A stretch of DNA of 64,000 bases from Calothrix anomala FACHB-343 (GTDB taxonomy: Bacteria > Cyanobacteriota > Cyanobacteriia > Cyanobacteriales > Nostocaceae). A program made the position numbers and the translations under genes. Location of the stretch: the NCBI RefSeq assembly GCF_014696435.1, contig NZ_JACJQG010000034.1:27430-91429 (forward strand), in the 5' to 3' direction. The notes beneath the pieces were generated by a model. That model was not told where the DNA came from, did no database searches, and worked only from the letters and a program-made list of their open reading frames with translations. Shown one piece after another: positions 31,076 to 39,610 of this stretch (position 1 is the first letter of the stretch; each line of letters begins with the position of its first letter).

Positions 31076-34000
31076 ATGAAAAAGCTGGTTATTTTAAAAT
31101 TTGATGGCAATTTTGAATCAGGGTTTCAAGTTAATTTAGAAATCGCAAATGAAGGACAACGCGCTTATCGAACCACGACAGCTAAGTTACCGGAAAATAT
31201 TACGATTCCGCAATTATTAAATAACTGGCACGAAATATATTACAGTCGCTACAGTCAATTTAGAATTAAATCTGGGGGGAGTCGTCAGGTTGATCTGGAA
31301 TCTTTAAAGCAAGAATGTACGAGAGAATCTATCAACTTACTTGCTAGTTTTAATCAATGGCTGAATGCACAATCTTTTATTTCTATTGCTAATTCTCTCA
31401 AAGAATTCAATCCCCAAGATGAAATCAGAATCATAATTACGACTTCTTGTCATGAATTACGTCAGCTACCTTGGCATTTATGGGAGGTTTTAATTAATTT
31501 TCCTCTGGTAGAGGTGGCTTTAAGTTCGCCAAATGCAGAACGGAGAGAACGAGCTTATCGAGAAAAAATTATAATTTTAATTATTTTGGGTGATAGTTCA
31601 AATATTGATATTGAAGCTGATAAAAAGCTGCTACATAATTTCTGTGGTGATGATGCGGAAATTGTTTTATTACAACAACCATCACGGGAGGACTTAAATT
31701 ATTATTTGCAAGATGAGATTGGTTGGGATATTTTGTTTTTCTCTGGACATTCTCGAACCCAGAACCCCACCCCCAACCCCCTCCCCGCTAGCGAGGAGGG
31801 GGCTAAGAGGATGATGGAGGGGAGGATTTATATAAATCATCACGATAGTTTGACGATGGGGGAATTGCGGGATGCTTTGCAAGTTGCTATTCAAAGACGT
31901 TTGCAAATTGCATTTTTTAATTCCTGCGATGGTTTGGGGATTGCTTATGAGTTGGAACAATTGCATATTCCCCAAGTAATTGTCATGCGGGAACCTGTAC
32001 CGGATAAAGTTGCACAGGAGTTTTTGAAGTATTTTCTGCAAGAGTTTACTAGTGGGAAGTCTCTATATATATCTGTGAGAAATGCGCGGGTTGAATTACA
32101 AAAACTAGAGTCAGAATTTCCCTGTGCGAGTTGGCTTCCGGTAATTATTCAAAATCAGACGGAAACACCACCAACTTGGCAAAGTTTGGGGATAATTTCT
32201 TTTTGTCCCTATCAAGGTTTGAGTGCGTTTAAGGAAGAAAATGCTGAGTATTTTTTTGGGAGAAATAAAGCAACCGCGAGTTTAGTTACTGCTGTTAATA
32301 GTAAACCTTTGGTGGCTGTAGTTGGTGCTTCAGGTAGTGGTAAATCTTCGCTGGTGTTTGCTGGGTTAATTCCGCAATTGCGTGGGGATACTATTAATAA
32401 TTGGTTGATTTTATCGTTTCGTCCCGGTAAAAATCCCTTTGCTGCTTTGGCTGTAGCGTTGGTTTCGGCGTTAAATTTACCAGACAATGAGCGACGTTTG
32501 GCTGAGTTGGAATTGGATGTCAATTTACAGCGCGATTCGACAAGTTTGGAAAGGTTTATTACCTCACCCCTAACCCGTCTCCTGGGAGGAGAGGGGAAGC
32601 GGATTTTGTTGATAGCTGACCAATTTGAGGAAATTTATACTCTGTGTACGGATGCAGAGGAACGCAAAATTTTCTTGGATGGTTTGCTACAAGCGGTTAA
32701 TAATGCACCATTTTTTACTTTATTACTCACCTTACGGGCGGATTTTTTATCTAGGGCGTTGGATGATTATGAGCCTTTTGGGCGGGCTTTGCAACAGTAT
32801 CAACTAGAGCCTGTGGTGCGGATGAATCGGAAGGAATTGGAAGCAGCCATTACACTCCCCGCGAAACAATTGGGTTTTGAGTTTGAGGAGGGTTTGTGTA
32901 ATACCATAATTGATGATATCGAAGATGGGGATGGGCGTTTGCCGTTGTTGGAATTTACCCTGACTCAGTTGTGGAAGCAGCAATATGCGGGAAGGTTGAC
33001 TCATCAAGCTTATAAGAAAATTGGCGGGGTGGAGCAAGCGCTGGCTAATTATGCAGAAATGGTTTATGCAGACTTGAGCGAGTGGGAACGGGAAACAGCG
33101 CAACGGGTGTTTATTCAGTTAGTGCAACCGGGGGAAGGTACGGAAGATACCCGCAGGTTGGCGACGAGTGAGGAAGTGGGGGGAGAGAATTGGGATTTGG
33201 CGACGAGTGAGGAAGTGGGGGGAGAGAATTGGGATTTGGTGACGCGGTTGGCTGATAAGCGGTTGGTGGTGACGAACCGGGATGAGTTGAGTCATGAGGA
33301 AACGGTGGAAGTCGTCCATGAGGCTTTGATTCGCCATTGGGGACGGTTGCGGGGATGGATGCAGGAGAACCGCAAGTTTCGCATTTGGCAACAGGGGTTG
33401 ATGGTGGCGTTGCAGCAATGGGTGGAGAGTGGTAAGGATGAGGGTGCTTTGTTGCGGGGTGCGACTTTGGCTGTCGCGGAGGTTTGGTTGCAGCAACGGG
33501 GTGGGGAAGTTAGTAAACCGCAGCGATGGTTTATTGAGAAGAGTGTGGAGTTGCGGGAGAGGGAGAGGAAGCAGAAACAGAGGTTGCAGAGGAGTGTTAT
33601 TGCTGGGTTGCTTTGTGCTTTGTTGGTGATTTCTGGGTTTGCTGTATTTGCTGGGTGGCAATGGCGAGAAGCAAGAACTCTAGCTATAAAGTCTCAAAAT
33701 TCCGAACTAGTTTCAGGTAGTTATTTTGCAGAAAAACTTTTCGCATCAAACAATGAACTTGAAGCATTGTTAGAAATTGTCAAAATTGCTAAGAAAATTA
33801 AGTCCTCAGCAGGAATTTCAAAAGATACAATTCAACGAGTTGTAGAAACATTAACGAAAGTAGTTGGCAGTGTAAGAGAGCGTAACCGCTTACAGACTGA
33901 TGCAAGTTATGCCTTTAAATTCTCTAACGCTTTTAAAGAAAAAATTACCACTCAAGAAAAAGGTAATATAGTTATTATCAATAATAATTATGGCTCTATA

Positions 34001-35200
34001 ATTTCTTTTAGCCCTGATGGTAAAACTATAGCCGCAGTTGAGGAGCAAGGAAAAATTAAAATTTTGGGTACGAATGGGAGATATTTAGAGACAATAAAAG
34101 CTCATAATAGAGTTACAGATATTCATTTTACTCCCGATAGTAAGACCTTAGTATCTGCTAGTAATGGTGGGATAATTCAATTTTGGGGGAAAGTTGATAA
34201 AAAAATGCATTTATCAAAGAGCATAAAAATTGATATAGGTGATACGGGTACTGAAAAAAGACTTACTTTTAGTCCTAATGGGGAAAATATTATTTCTTAC
34301 GATAACTCCATAATTAAACTTTGGAACCTAAATGGCAACTTAATACAAACTTTCAAGAGACAAAAAATAACAGATAAAATTAGTAATTGGAAGCAAACTA
34401 TTGCATATGATGCTAATAGAAATGAACAAAAAAATGTATGGGGTATTAGTAGTAAAAAAAAGCCCAATTATCCTTACCTAAATAATGTTGATAAAGAAAC
34501 AGAATATTTTATACAGGCTATGGATTGGAACACTATACCTGATAATCTTGTTAGTTTCAGTACCAATTCCAAGCAAATTGCTGTCGGAAATTACGACGGG
34601 ACAATTACTTTAAGGAATCTAGACGGCACTAACTTCAGAATATTGAAAGGTCATCTTGGAAAGCTTCAAAGCGTTATATTTAGTCCCGATAGTAAAATAA
34701 TTGCATCTGCTGATGATGAAGGTAAAATAAAAATTTGGAGCTATCAAGGTGAGGAAATTGCAACATTGACAGGTCATACAAAATCAATTATAGATATCTC
34801 CTTTAGTCCTGATGGTAAGATTTTAGCTTCTGCTGGTAATGATGGAACTATCCAACTTTGGAACAATCAGGGTAATCAAATATTAACATTCAAAAGTTAT
34901 AGTGCTTCAATTTCAAGTATCAATTTCAGCCCAGATAGTAAGACTTTAGCTTCTGCTAGCGATAATGGAACAATTAAACTTTGGAGTTTAGACCATATTG
35001 ATGGAAGTAGAAGACTTTGGAGTTCAGAGAATTTGAAAGAAATAAACCTCAAAGATGACAATCTAGCTTATTTGCTTAAAAAAGGTTGCAACTGGCTGCA
35101 CGATTATCTGCAAAATAACCCCGATGTCAGCGCAGAAGATAGACGTTTGTGTGACGACATAAAACAGAAACCCGACTTCTTGAAGAAGTCGGAGTTCTAA
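31076..35200 (+). CDS. CHAT protease - STAND NTPase - WD40 protein (2)
   Basis: 1374 residues, a full-length paralogue of the protein at 23090 with the same order of parts: N-terminal region, CHAT with His225 (FFSGHS) and Cys284 (NSCDGLG), STAND NTPase with Walker A GASGSGKS (417-424) and ILLIADQFEE, a membrane helix (SVIAGLLCALLVISGFAVFAGW), WD40-like repeats, and the tail LLKKGCNWLHDYLQNNPDVSAEDRRLCDDI. Differences are repeat-derived insertions in CHAT and in the NTPase, a 39-bp tandem duplication, and a C-terminus overwritten by a dispersed repeat (QKPDFLKKSEF). It follows sigma-DUF1822, after the MITE. It has no copy of the shared promoter motif of its own that I can see. Confidence 0.9.
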   Translation: MKKLVILKFDGNFESGFQVNLEIANEGQRAYRTTTAKLPENITIPQLLNNWHEIYYSRYSQFRIKSGGSRQVDLESLKQECTRESINLLASFNQWLNAQSFISIANSLKEFNPQDEIRIIITTSCHELRQLPWHLWEVLINFPLVEVALSSPNAERRERAYREKIIILIILGDSSNIDIEADKKLLHNFCGDDAEIVLLQQPSREDLNYYLQDEIGWDILFFSGHSRTQNPTPNPLPASEEGAKRMMEGRIYINHHDSLTMGELRDALQVAIQRRLQIAFFNSCDGLGIAYELEQLHIPQVIVMREPVPDKVAQEFLKYFLQEFTSGKSLYISVRNARVELQKLESEFPCASWLPVIIQNQTETPPTWQSLGIISFCPYQGLSAFKEENAEYFFGRNKATASLVTAVNSKPLVAVVGASGSGKSSLVFAGLIPQLRGDTINNWLILSFRPGKNPFAALAVALVSALNLPDNERRLAELELDVNLQRDSTSLERFITSPLTRLLGGEGKRILLIADQFEEIYTLCTDAEERKIFLDGLLQAVNNAPFFTLLLTLRADFLSRALDDYEPFGRALQQYQLEPVVRMNRKELEAAITLPAKQLGFEFEEGLCNTIIDDIEDGDGRLPLLEFTLTQLWKQQYAGRLTHQAYKKIGGVEQALANYAEMVYADLSEWERETAQRVFIQLVQPGEGTEDTRRLATSEEVGGENWDLATSEEVGGENWDLVTRLADKRLVVTNRDELSHEETVEVVHEALIRHWGRLRGWMQENRKFRIWQQGLMVALQQWVESGKDEGALLRGATLAVAEVWLQQRGGEVSKPQRWFIEKSVELRERERKQKQRLQRSVIAGLLCALLVISGFAVFAGWQWREARTLAIKSQNSELVSGSYFAEKLFASNNELEALLEIVKIAKKIKSSAGISKDTIQRVVETLTKVVGSVRERNRLQTDASYAFKFSNAFKEKITTQEKGNIVIINNNYGSIISFSPDGKTIAAVEEQGKIKILGTNGRYLETIKAHNRVTDIHFTPDSKTLVSASNGGIIQFWGKVDKKMHLSKSIKIDIGDTGTEKRLTFSPNGENIISYDNSIIKLWNLNGNLIQTFKRQKITDKISNWKQTIAYDANRNEQKNVWGISSKKKPNYPYLNNVDKETEYFIQAMDWNTIPDNLVSFSTNSKQIAVGNYDGTITLRNLDGTNFRILKGHLGKLQSVIFSPDSKIIASADDEGKIKIWSYQGEEIATLTGHTKSIIDISFSPDGKILASAGNDGTIQLWNNQGNQILTFKSYSASISSINFSPDSKTLASASDNGTIKLWSLDHIDGSRRLWSSENLKEINLKDDNLAYLLKKGCNWLHDYLQNNPDVSAEDRRLCDDIKQKPDFLKKSEF
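31762..31818 (+). repeat. Palindromic repeat inserted in the CHAT domain
   Basis: CCCCCTCC (31777-31784) and GGAGGGGG (31795-31802) flank CGCTAGCG. The inserted residues (NPTPNPLPASEEGAKRMM) stand between the catalytic His segment and the next strand (GRIYINHHDS) and are absent from the paralogue. Confidence 0.7.
32561..32598 (+). repeat. Repeat-derived insertion before Walker B
   Basis: CCTCACCCCTAACCC followed by GGAGGAGAGGGG is a common cyanobacterial interspersed sequence. It encodes SPLTRLLGGEGKR, replacing the short linker of the paralogue just before the Walker B strand. Confidence 0.6.
33161..33238 (+). repeat. Exact 39-bp tandem duplication
   Basis: 33161-33199 and 33200-33238 are identical copies that encode ATSEEVGGENWDL twice. 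The paralogue has a single copy (ATRDEVGEDNWDL). It is a recent in-frame slippage. Confidence 0.85.
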
Positions 35201-35316
35201 ACGCAATAGATGGGTAAATTTTCTTGATGTATGTTTGGCGATTTTTCGCGATCGCTAACGATTTGGTTCTTGTGACTAACAATGGGAGATATTTCGATAA
35301 AATCGAAGATTTAGAG

Positions 35317-35424
35317 ATTGAACACTGGAGTCAAACGTAAAAGCGTTTAATTTTGCATTGCTCACAAAACTTGCGATCATAGCGACTATAATCATCTGGA
35401 AATGGTGCGTTGCGCTAACGCGAC
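35317..35424. repeat. 108-bp direct repeat, copy 1 (left of HigBA)
   Basis: It matches 36332-36439 over its whole length without gaps, with few mismatches; the invariant core includes TTTAATTTTGCATTGCTCAC. It lies in the 422-nt spacer after CHAT-STAND 2, which also holds the remnant at 35437-35505. Confidence 0.85.
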
Positions 35425-35436
35425 AACACACCCTAC

Positions 35437-35505
35437 GACTACCTGAAAAATAACCCCGATGTCAGCGCAGAAGATAAACATTTGTGTGACAACATCAAAC
35501 GTTGA
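35437..35505 (+). pseudogene. Remnant of a CHAT-STAND C-terminal tail
   Basis: It encodes DYLKNNPDVSAEDKHLCDNIKR then stop, nearly identical to the tail of the gene ending at 35200, 335 nt upstream. It is likely the original or duplicated 3' end, displaced by the repeat at 35317. Confidence 0.8.
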
Positions 35506-35622
35506 GGGTAAATAAAGATGTTAATTCAATTAAAATAAAAACAAGCTTGATGTAATAAGCAAATACGCTAAAAAATTGAAAATAAAATTCATGTATAATT
35601 ATAGCAAATGGTTTTTAGATAA

Positions 35623-35922
35623 ATGCACGTCATCAGTTTTAAGGCTTTAAGAGAATATGCAGAAATTCATGCAGATAGCCGGGAAGCACTCATATATTGG
35701 TATAAAACTGCTAGCAAAGCTAAGTGGTCAAATTTAGTTGAAGTGCAAGAAGCTTTTCCAAAAGCTGAGGCAGTTGGAAATTTCACTGTCTTTAATATTA
35801 AGGGGAATAAGTACCGATTGATTGTTAACATGGATTATGGAGAAGAAATGATTTATATTAAATATATCCTAACTCACGCAGAATATGATAAGGAGTATTG
35901 GAAAAATGACCCTTACTTTTAG
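35623..35922 (+). CDS. higB: HigB-type mRNA interferase toxin
   Basis: 99 residues. The order ISFKALREYAEIHADSREALIYWYKTASKAKW, then NFTVFNIKGNKYRLIVNMDYGEEMIYIKYILTHAEYDK, is the complete HigB/RelE-superfamily signature (FNIKGNKYRL and YIKYxxTHxEYD). HigB cleaves mRNA at the ribosome. It is intact, and overlaps the antitoxin by 17 nt with toxin first, as is usual for higBA. Confidence 0.9.
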   Translation: MHVISFKALREYAEIHADSREALIYWYKTASKAKWSNLVEVQEAFPKAEAVGNFTVFNIKGNKYRLIVNMDYGEEMIYIKYILTHAEYDKEYWKNDPYF

Positions 35923-36310
35923 TATAGAAAAATATAAAGAGTTATTAGTAGCTCATGTGCCAAAACTTATAAAGACTGAAGATGAAAACGAAAAAGCTTT
36001 AGCAATTGTAGAAGAGTTAATGCACAAAGAGCGAACCCCAGAAGAAAATGAATTATATCAGTTGTTAATTACTTTAATTGAAATATTTGAAAAGGAAAAA
36101 TATCATTTTAATGAGCCGACCAATATTCAATCTTTGCTTTCATTTCTTTTTGAGCAATCAGGAAAAACTATAGATGATTTACAGCAATACATAGGGTCAC
36201 AACAATTAGTCAGTGATATTTTAGAAGCAAAACAGAATATAACTCCAGAGATAGCTCAAAAATTAGGTGCCTTTTTTCATGTAGAACCAACTCTATTTAC
36301 AGAAATATAA
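35906..36310 (+). CDS. higA: HigA-type antitoxin
   Basis: ATG at 35906 follows AAGGAG by about 10 nt; a longer frame from 35885 lacks a start of comparable quality. The 134-residue protein has an acidic helical N-terminus (TEDENEKALAIVEELMHKERTPEENELYQLLITLIEIFE) and an XRE-like C-terminal domain (LLSFLFEQSGKTIDDLQQYIGSQQLVSDILEAKQNITPEIAQKLGAFFHVEP). It neutralises HigB and represses the operon. Confidence 0.9.
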   Translation: MTLTFSIEKYKELLVAHVPKLIKTEDENEKALAIVEELMHKERTPEENELYQLLITLIEIFEKEKYHFNEPTNIQSLLSFLFEQSGKTIDDLQQYIGSQQLVSDILEAKQNITPEIAQKLGAFFHVEPTLFTEI

Positions 36311-36331
36311 CTTTACTCACAACTATTAATT

Positions 36332-36439
36332 ATTGAAGACTGGAGTCCGACGTAAAAGCGTTTAATTTTGCATTGCTCACAAAACTTGCGATCGCCGCAA
36401 CTATAATCATCTGGAAACGGTGCGTTGCGCTAACACGAC
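36332..36439. repeat. 108-bp direct repeat, copy 2 (right of HigBA)
   Basis: Second copy of the sequence at 35317-35424, in the same orientation. The two copies frame the higBA module. Confidence 0.85.
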
Positions 36440-36467
36440 TACCCAACCCCAAAAAATATTTTACCAA

Positions 36468-36495
36468 CTGCGTAATTACATTGAAAGAAATTCGT
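36468..36495 (+). promoter_or_regulatory. Shared bipartite promoter motif, copy 3 (before RDD gene)
   Basis: CTGCGTAA (36468-36475), 15 nt, TTCGT (36491-36495), then GAAAGGGTTCA from 36506. It lies about 100 nt upstream of the RDD gene. Confidence 0.6.
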
Positions 36496-36595
36496 CATCT
36501 CTGATGAAAGGGTTCATCAGTAGAAGTCATCGCCAAATAAATAGATAAAGCATTTGCGATTACTCTACCTTTTGGAGACAAAAAGGATTTCTGAA

Positions 36596-37036
36596 ATGCA
36601 AAGTAATTACATACCTGCGGGTTTATGCAAGCGTTTTTTTGCTCACTTATTTGACATAATTATTTTATATATAATTACTATTATAATCGCATTGATTTTT
36701 GCTGTAATTTACAGCTTATTTATCACAATTGACGAAATTCCTGAATATCTTGCGTATGGGTTGTTCTTTACAATTTCTTGGCTTTACTATACGCTAATGG
36801 AAAGTTCTCCAAAACAGGCAACTATTGGTAAACAATCAATGGGGATTTTTGTGACAGACTTAAATGGCGATCGACTCTCATTTAAAGCTGCAAGCTCAAG
36901 AAATTGTTCCAAAATTATCTTAAGCTTTGTTTTGGGAATTAGCTTTATCGCGATGTTTTTCACAGAAAAAAATCAAGCCTTTCATGACATAGTGTCTAGA
37001 ACTTTGGTTGTACAAAAAATTAAAAATGAGAATTGA
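36596..37036 (+). CDS. RDD-family membrane protein
   Basis: ATG at 36596 with AAGGA 9 nt upstream. The 146-residue protein begins YIPAGLCKRFFAHLFDIIILYIITIIIAL (the R-x-x-A-x-x-x-D pattern of RDD domains), with membrane helices at about 18-45 and 50-70 and a third before the end, and the signature QATIGKQSMGIFVTDLNGDRLSF. RDD proteins are small inner-membrane proteins, some acting in ion or small-molecule movement. A copy of the shared motif lies upstream. Confidence 0.85.
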   Translation: MQSNYIPAGLCKRFFAHLFDIIILYIITIIIALIFAVIYSLFITIDEIPEYLAYGLFFTISWLYYTLMESSPKQATIGKQSMGIFVTDLNGDRLSFKAASSRNCSKIILSFVLGISFIAMFFTEKNQAFHDIVSRTLVVQKIKNEN

Positions 37037-37148
37037 AGAATATTATCTGTTCTCAGTAATTAGATTTGTATAAAAATATACTGAAATATTACCAGCAGAT
37101 TTGATAGGTGCGGTGCGAAGCTTGCGCGACGTAAGTTGTTCGCATGAA

Positions 37149-37252
37149 ATCAAGGAATCTACTGTTTTTATCTATTGATGCTGGTGTGCGATCGTATGAT
37201 ATCAACGAATCTGCTGTTTTTATCTGTGGGTGCTGGTGTGCGATCGCAATAT
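37149..37252. repeat. 52-bp tandem repeat, two copies
   Basis: 37149-37200 and 37201-37252 share GAATCT, CTGTTTTTATCT and GGTGTGCGATCG at identical spacing. They lie in the 419-nt spacer between the RDD and secreted-protein genes; nothing else there is supported except the promoter motif. Confidence 0.75.
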
Positions 37253-37347
37253 AGATTGATTTCTTCACGCTTTTTATTGTAGCCTTCACATACCCTAAAA
37301 AAACATCATATTATTCTTCAATAAAATCAAAATAAATCTTTTATCAC

Positions 37348-37375
37348 CTGCGTAATTGCACGTAAATAAATTCGT
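37348..37375 (+). promoter_or_regulatory. Shared bipartite promoter motif, copy 4
   Basis: CTGCGTAA (37348-37355), 15 nt, TTCGT (37371-37375), then GAAAGGGTTCA. The flanks also agree with copy 3 (TTTTA before the motif, AAA before TTCGT). It is 80 nt upstream of the secreted-protein gene. Confidence 0.6.
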
Positions 37376-37455
37376 ATCTTCCTATGAAAGGGTTCAGACA
37401 ATATAACTGACATCTAAAACAATACATCGACAATATTCATAGGAGATACATAATC

Positions 37456-38019
37456 ATGAAAACATGGAAATTGGCACTGGCAATCCTCGTGTTAGGAACT
37501 TCAGTTTGTCTTCCCAAAGCACAAGCCATTAGCTTATCAAAAACCCAAACGAGTCAATCCGAATCGCCAATAATTTTAGCAGAAGCTAATACCATTTCTG
37601 GATGGAAAAATGTTTCCTCTAGTACCTGGAATTTCTCTGGTATCTTACCCGTTGAGCCAGGTGTCATGACCATGAAATTAGATAATGAATATATACTTAT
37701 GGAGGCACAACTAGCAGAAACAGATGAAAGTAAATATGGGATTTTTTACGGACAGTATCGGATGGATATTAGTCTAGTTGATCCCAACGAATTATTGACT
37801 GCATTTGTCAGCGAGTTTCAAGATAAATATAAAAAAATACTGGAAACTCGCAATATCTCCTTAGGTCGTTATCCTGGTAAGGAATATACATATCAAGAGG
37901 GGCAAAAAATTACTAAAGTTAGAGTGTTTTTAGCAGGTCAACGCATATATTTACTCTTCGTTGAAAATCCTGCTGTTGGTGACGCTAGTAAATTTTTTAA
38001 TGCTTTTCAAATTTTGTAG
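37456..38019 (+). CDS. Secreted protein of unknown function
   Basis: 187 residues with a signal peptide (MKTWKLALAILVLGTSVCLPKAQA, cleavage after AQA likely). The mature part (FSGILPVEPGVMTMKLDNEYILMEAQLAET, then LGRYPGKEYTYQEGQKITKVRVFLAGQRIYLLFVE) belongs to a group of exported cyanobacterial proteins that I have seen but that have no assigned role. AGGAG precedes the start. A terminator hairpin lies further downstream. Confidence 0.75.
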   Translation: MKTWKLALAILVLGTSVCLPKAQAISLSKTQTSQSESPIILAEANTISGWKNVSSSTWNFSGILPVEPGVMTMKLDNEYILMEAQLAETDESKYGIFYGQYRMDISLVDPNELLTAFVSEFQDKYKKILETRNISLGRYPGKEYTYQEGQKITKVRVFLAGQRIYLLFVENPAVGDASKFFNAFQIL

Positions 38020-38226
38020 CAGCCAAAGTAATTATTTACAGCAGTTTTCATGTCTTTAAACCACAATTATGAGACCTAACCCGCTTCCCTATTAGCGTTG
38101 GAGAGAAAATCACAGCCTCTCTCTTAAAAGGAGAGAAGAATAGAAGTGAGGTATATTTGTGGTTCATTTACAGGAAGATGCTGTAAATAATTGTTCTCTT
38201 AAATATTTTTTATTCAAACTTGTAGC

Positions 38227-38249
38227 GCGGGCATCTTGCCCGCTTTTTT
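38227..38249 (+). terminator. Terminator-like GC hairpin with T-run
   Basis: GCGGGCA (38227-38233) and TGCCCGC (38237-38243) followed by TTTTTT. The same palindrome occurs elsewhere in the window (near 31001), so it is also a dispersed repeat. Confidence 0.65.
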
Positions 38250-38281
38250 AGTAATAAAATATCTCAATATAAAAATCTAAA

Positions 38282-38309
38282 TTGCGTAAATATACCGTTG
38301 TTTTATCGT
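38282..38309 (+). promoter_or_regulatory. Shared bipartite promoter motif, copy 5 (before M48 protease)
   Basis: TTGCGTAA (38282-38289), 15 nt, ATCGT (38305-38309), then AAAGGGATTCA. It is the most divergent copy but has the same spacing, 47 nt before the M48 start codon. Confidence 0.5.
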
Positions 38310-38356
38310 AAACATAATCAAAGGGATTCAACCAAAGCAAATAGGCATTTACGATT

Positions 38357-39259
38357 ATGGCATCCTCATACATTCGCAGCATCGTTTTCACCACATTAGG
38401 TCTTGGTAGCAGCTTTTTACTAAACTTCAATACACCAAGTTTCGCGCAAGCAGTAAGTCCATTACCATCACTGTCAACTACTACAAATCCTTCTACCTCT
38501 CTCCCACGAGTACAACCTAAAAAGACTAATTTACAATGGGTTTACAGCGTAGCAGACAGAGTAATTCGTGCTAATGGACTTGATGACCATCCCTGGCGCT
38601 TACAAATCACTGATGAATATAATATCAATGCCTACGCTGGTGAGTTAAATAAAATCGTAATTTACAAAGGCTTGCTAGACCAAATACATGGTGATGATGC
38701 AGCTTTAGCTTTTATTATCAGTCATGAATTAGCGCACCATACACAACGCCATTCTGCACAGCAAGAAGAAGCTGAAGCTAGTTTAAAAGCAAGATTACTC
38801 AAAGAAGCAGAAGCAGAATATAACAATTGGATTGTCCAAGAAAGAAGAAAATCGAAAACTCCCATATTACCTGCTACAAAAGATGTCATCAAACAACGAA
38901 TTATTATCCAGAAAAAACAAGAATTTGAAAGAACCATACAAGCATTAAGTCGCCAGCATGAATTTCAAGCCGATGAAATTGGTTACACCTATATGATTAA
39001 GGCTGGCTATGATGTAAATGGAGGTTTTCGAGTCTTTAACCTGCTTTCGCGGTTACCTTCCGACTACACAGAAAATAGCAGCCATCCACCAACACAACAA
39101 AGAATCAATGCTTTAAAACAGGTAATGAGTAAATATTTGTGGTTCTCTTTATGGATAGATGGCTATGAGCGATTAAAAAATAATCCTCAACCATTAAAAT
39201 TAGATTTATCGGAAGATGGAGTATCTTTGCGAATCAACTCCAAATTTGTTTCCCGATAG
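38357..39259 (+). CDS. M48-family metalloprotease, exported
   Basis: 300 residues. It has an N-terminal signal or anchor (SIVFTTLGLGSSFLLNFNTPSFAQA). The zinc motif is HELAHH (His123, Glu124, His127), with the third ligand region HEFQADEIGY (about 201-210), as in M48 (HtpX/BepA-like) peptidases that act in envelope protein quality control. A long charged helix between them (about 135-195) is an insertion typical of cyanobacterial members. It is probably periplasmic. The upstream motif may place it in the sigma regulon. Confidence 0.9.
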   Translation: MASSYIRSIVFTTLGLGSSFLLNFNTPSFAQAVSPLPSLSTTTNPSTSLPRVQPKKTNLQWVYSVADRVIRANGLDDHPWRLQITDEYNINAYAGELNKIVIYKGLLDQIHGDDAALAFIISHELAHHTQRHSAQQEEAEASLKARLLKEAEAEYNNWIVQERRKSKTPILPATKDVIKQRIIIQKKQEFERTIQALSRQHEFQADEIGYTYMIKAGYDVNGGFRVFNLLSRLPSDYTENSSHPPTQQRINALKQVMSKYLWFSLWIDGYERLKNNPQPLKLDLSEDGVSLRINSKFVSR

Positions 39260-39610
39260 GCAATGTTGCACGAATAGGGAGAATGGTAAATTATACTCAT
39301 TACCAGAGTTGTTGGGTTTAGCTTCATACCCTTCCCTACGGGACGCCAAAGGCGAACGGGATTTTGCTACAACCCAACCTATGATTCTCCTTAACTCAAC
39401 TGTATTGAATCATCATCCACAAAGGCGATCGCTTTGCCAAAAAAAGGAAGCAATGACTATCAATCCTGAAGCGGATACCGCCAGAAATGAAAAAAAGCTA
39501 ACTTACGCTACTTTTAATTAAAGTTACGTAATGGTAAAATTTACTTATAAGTAAAATATTATTATACTTTAACCTAAAAAGATATACTGAATAGAGTATG
39601 CTTCAAGCGA
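39260..39610. other. 351-nt spacer with degenerate MITE-like sequence
   Basis: The stretch about 39300-39412 holds GTTGGGTTTAG, ACAACCCAACCTA and TTAACTCAACTGTATTGA, resembling the right part of the element at 30826-30966. It has no supported gene. The promoter of the caspase-STAND gene should be in 39520-39600, which is very AT-rich; it has no copy of the shared bipartite motif. Confidence 0.5.

Noticed and set aside
33119-33661. 180-codon open frame on the minus strand
   Set aside because: It is antisense to the conserved STAND region, its translation is low-complexity (Pro, Gln, Leu, His), and the plus-strand protein is fully conserved with its paralogue.
37149-37252. Possible CRISPR array
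   Set aside because: Only two adjacent units without repeat-spacer alternation, and no cas genes in the window.
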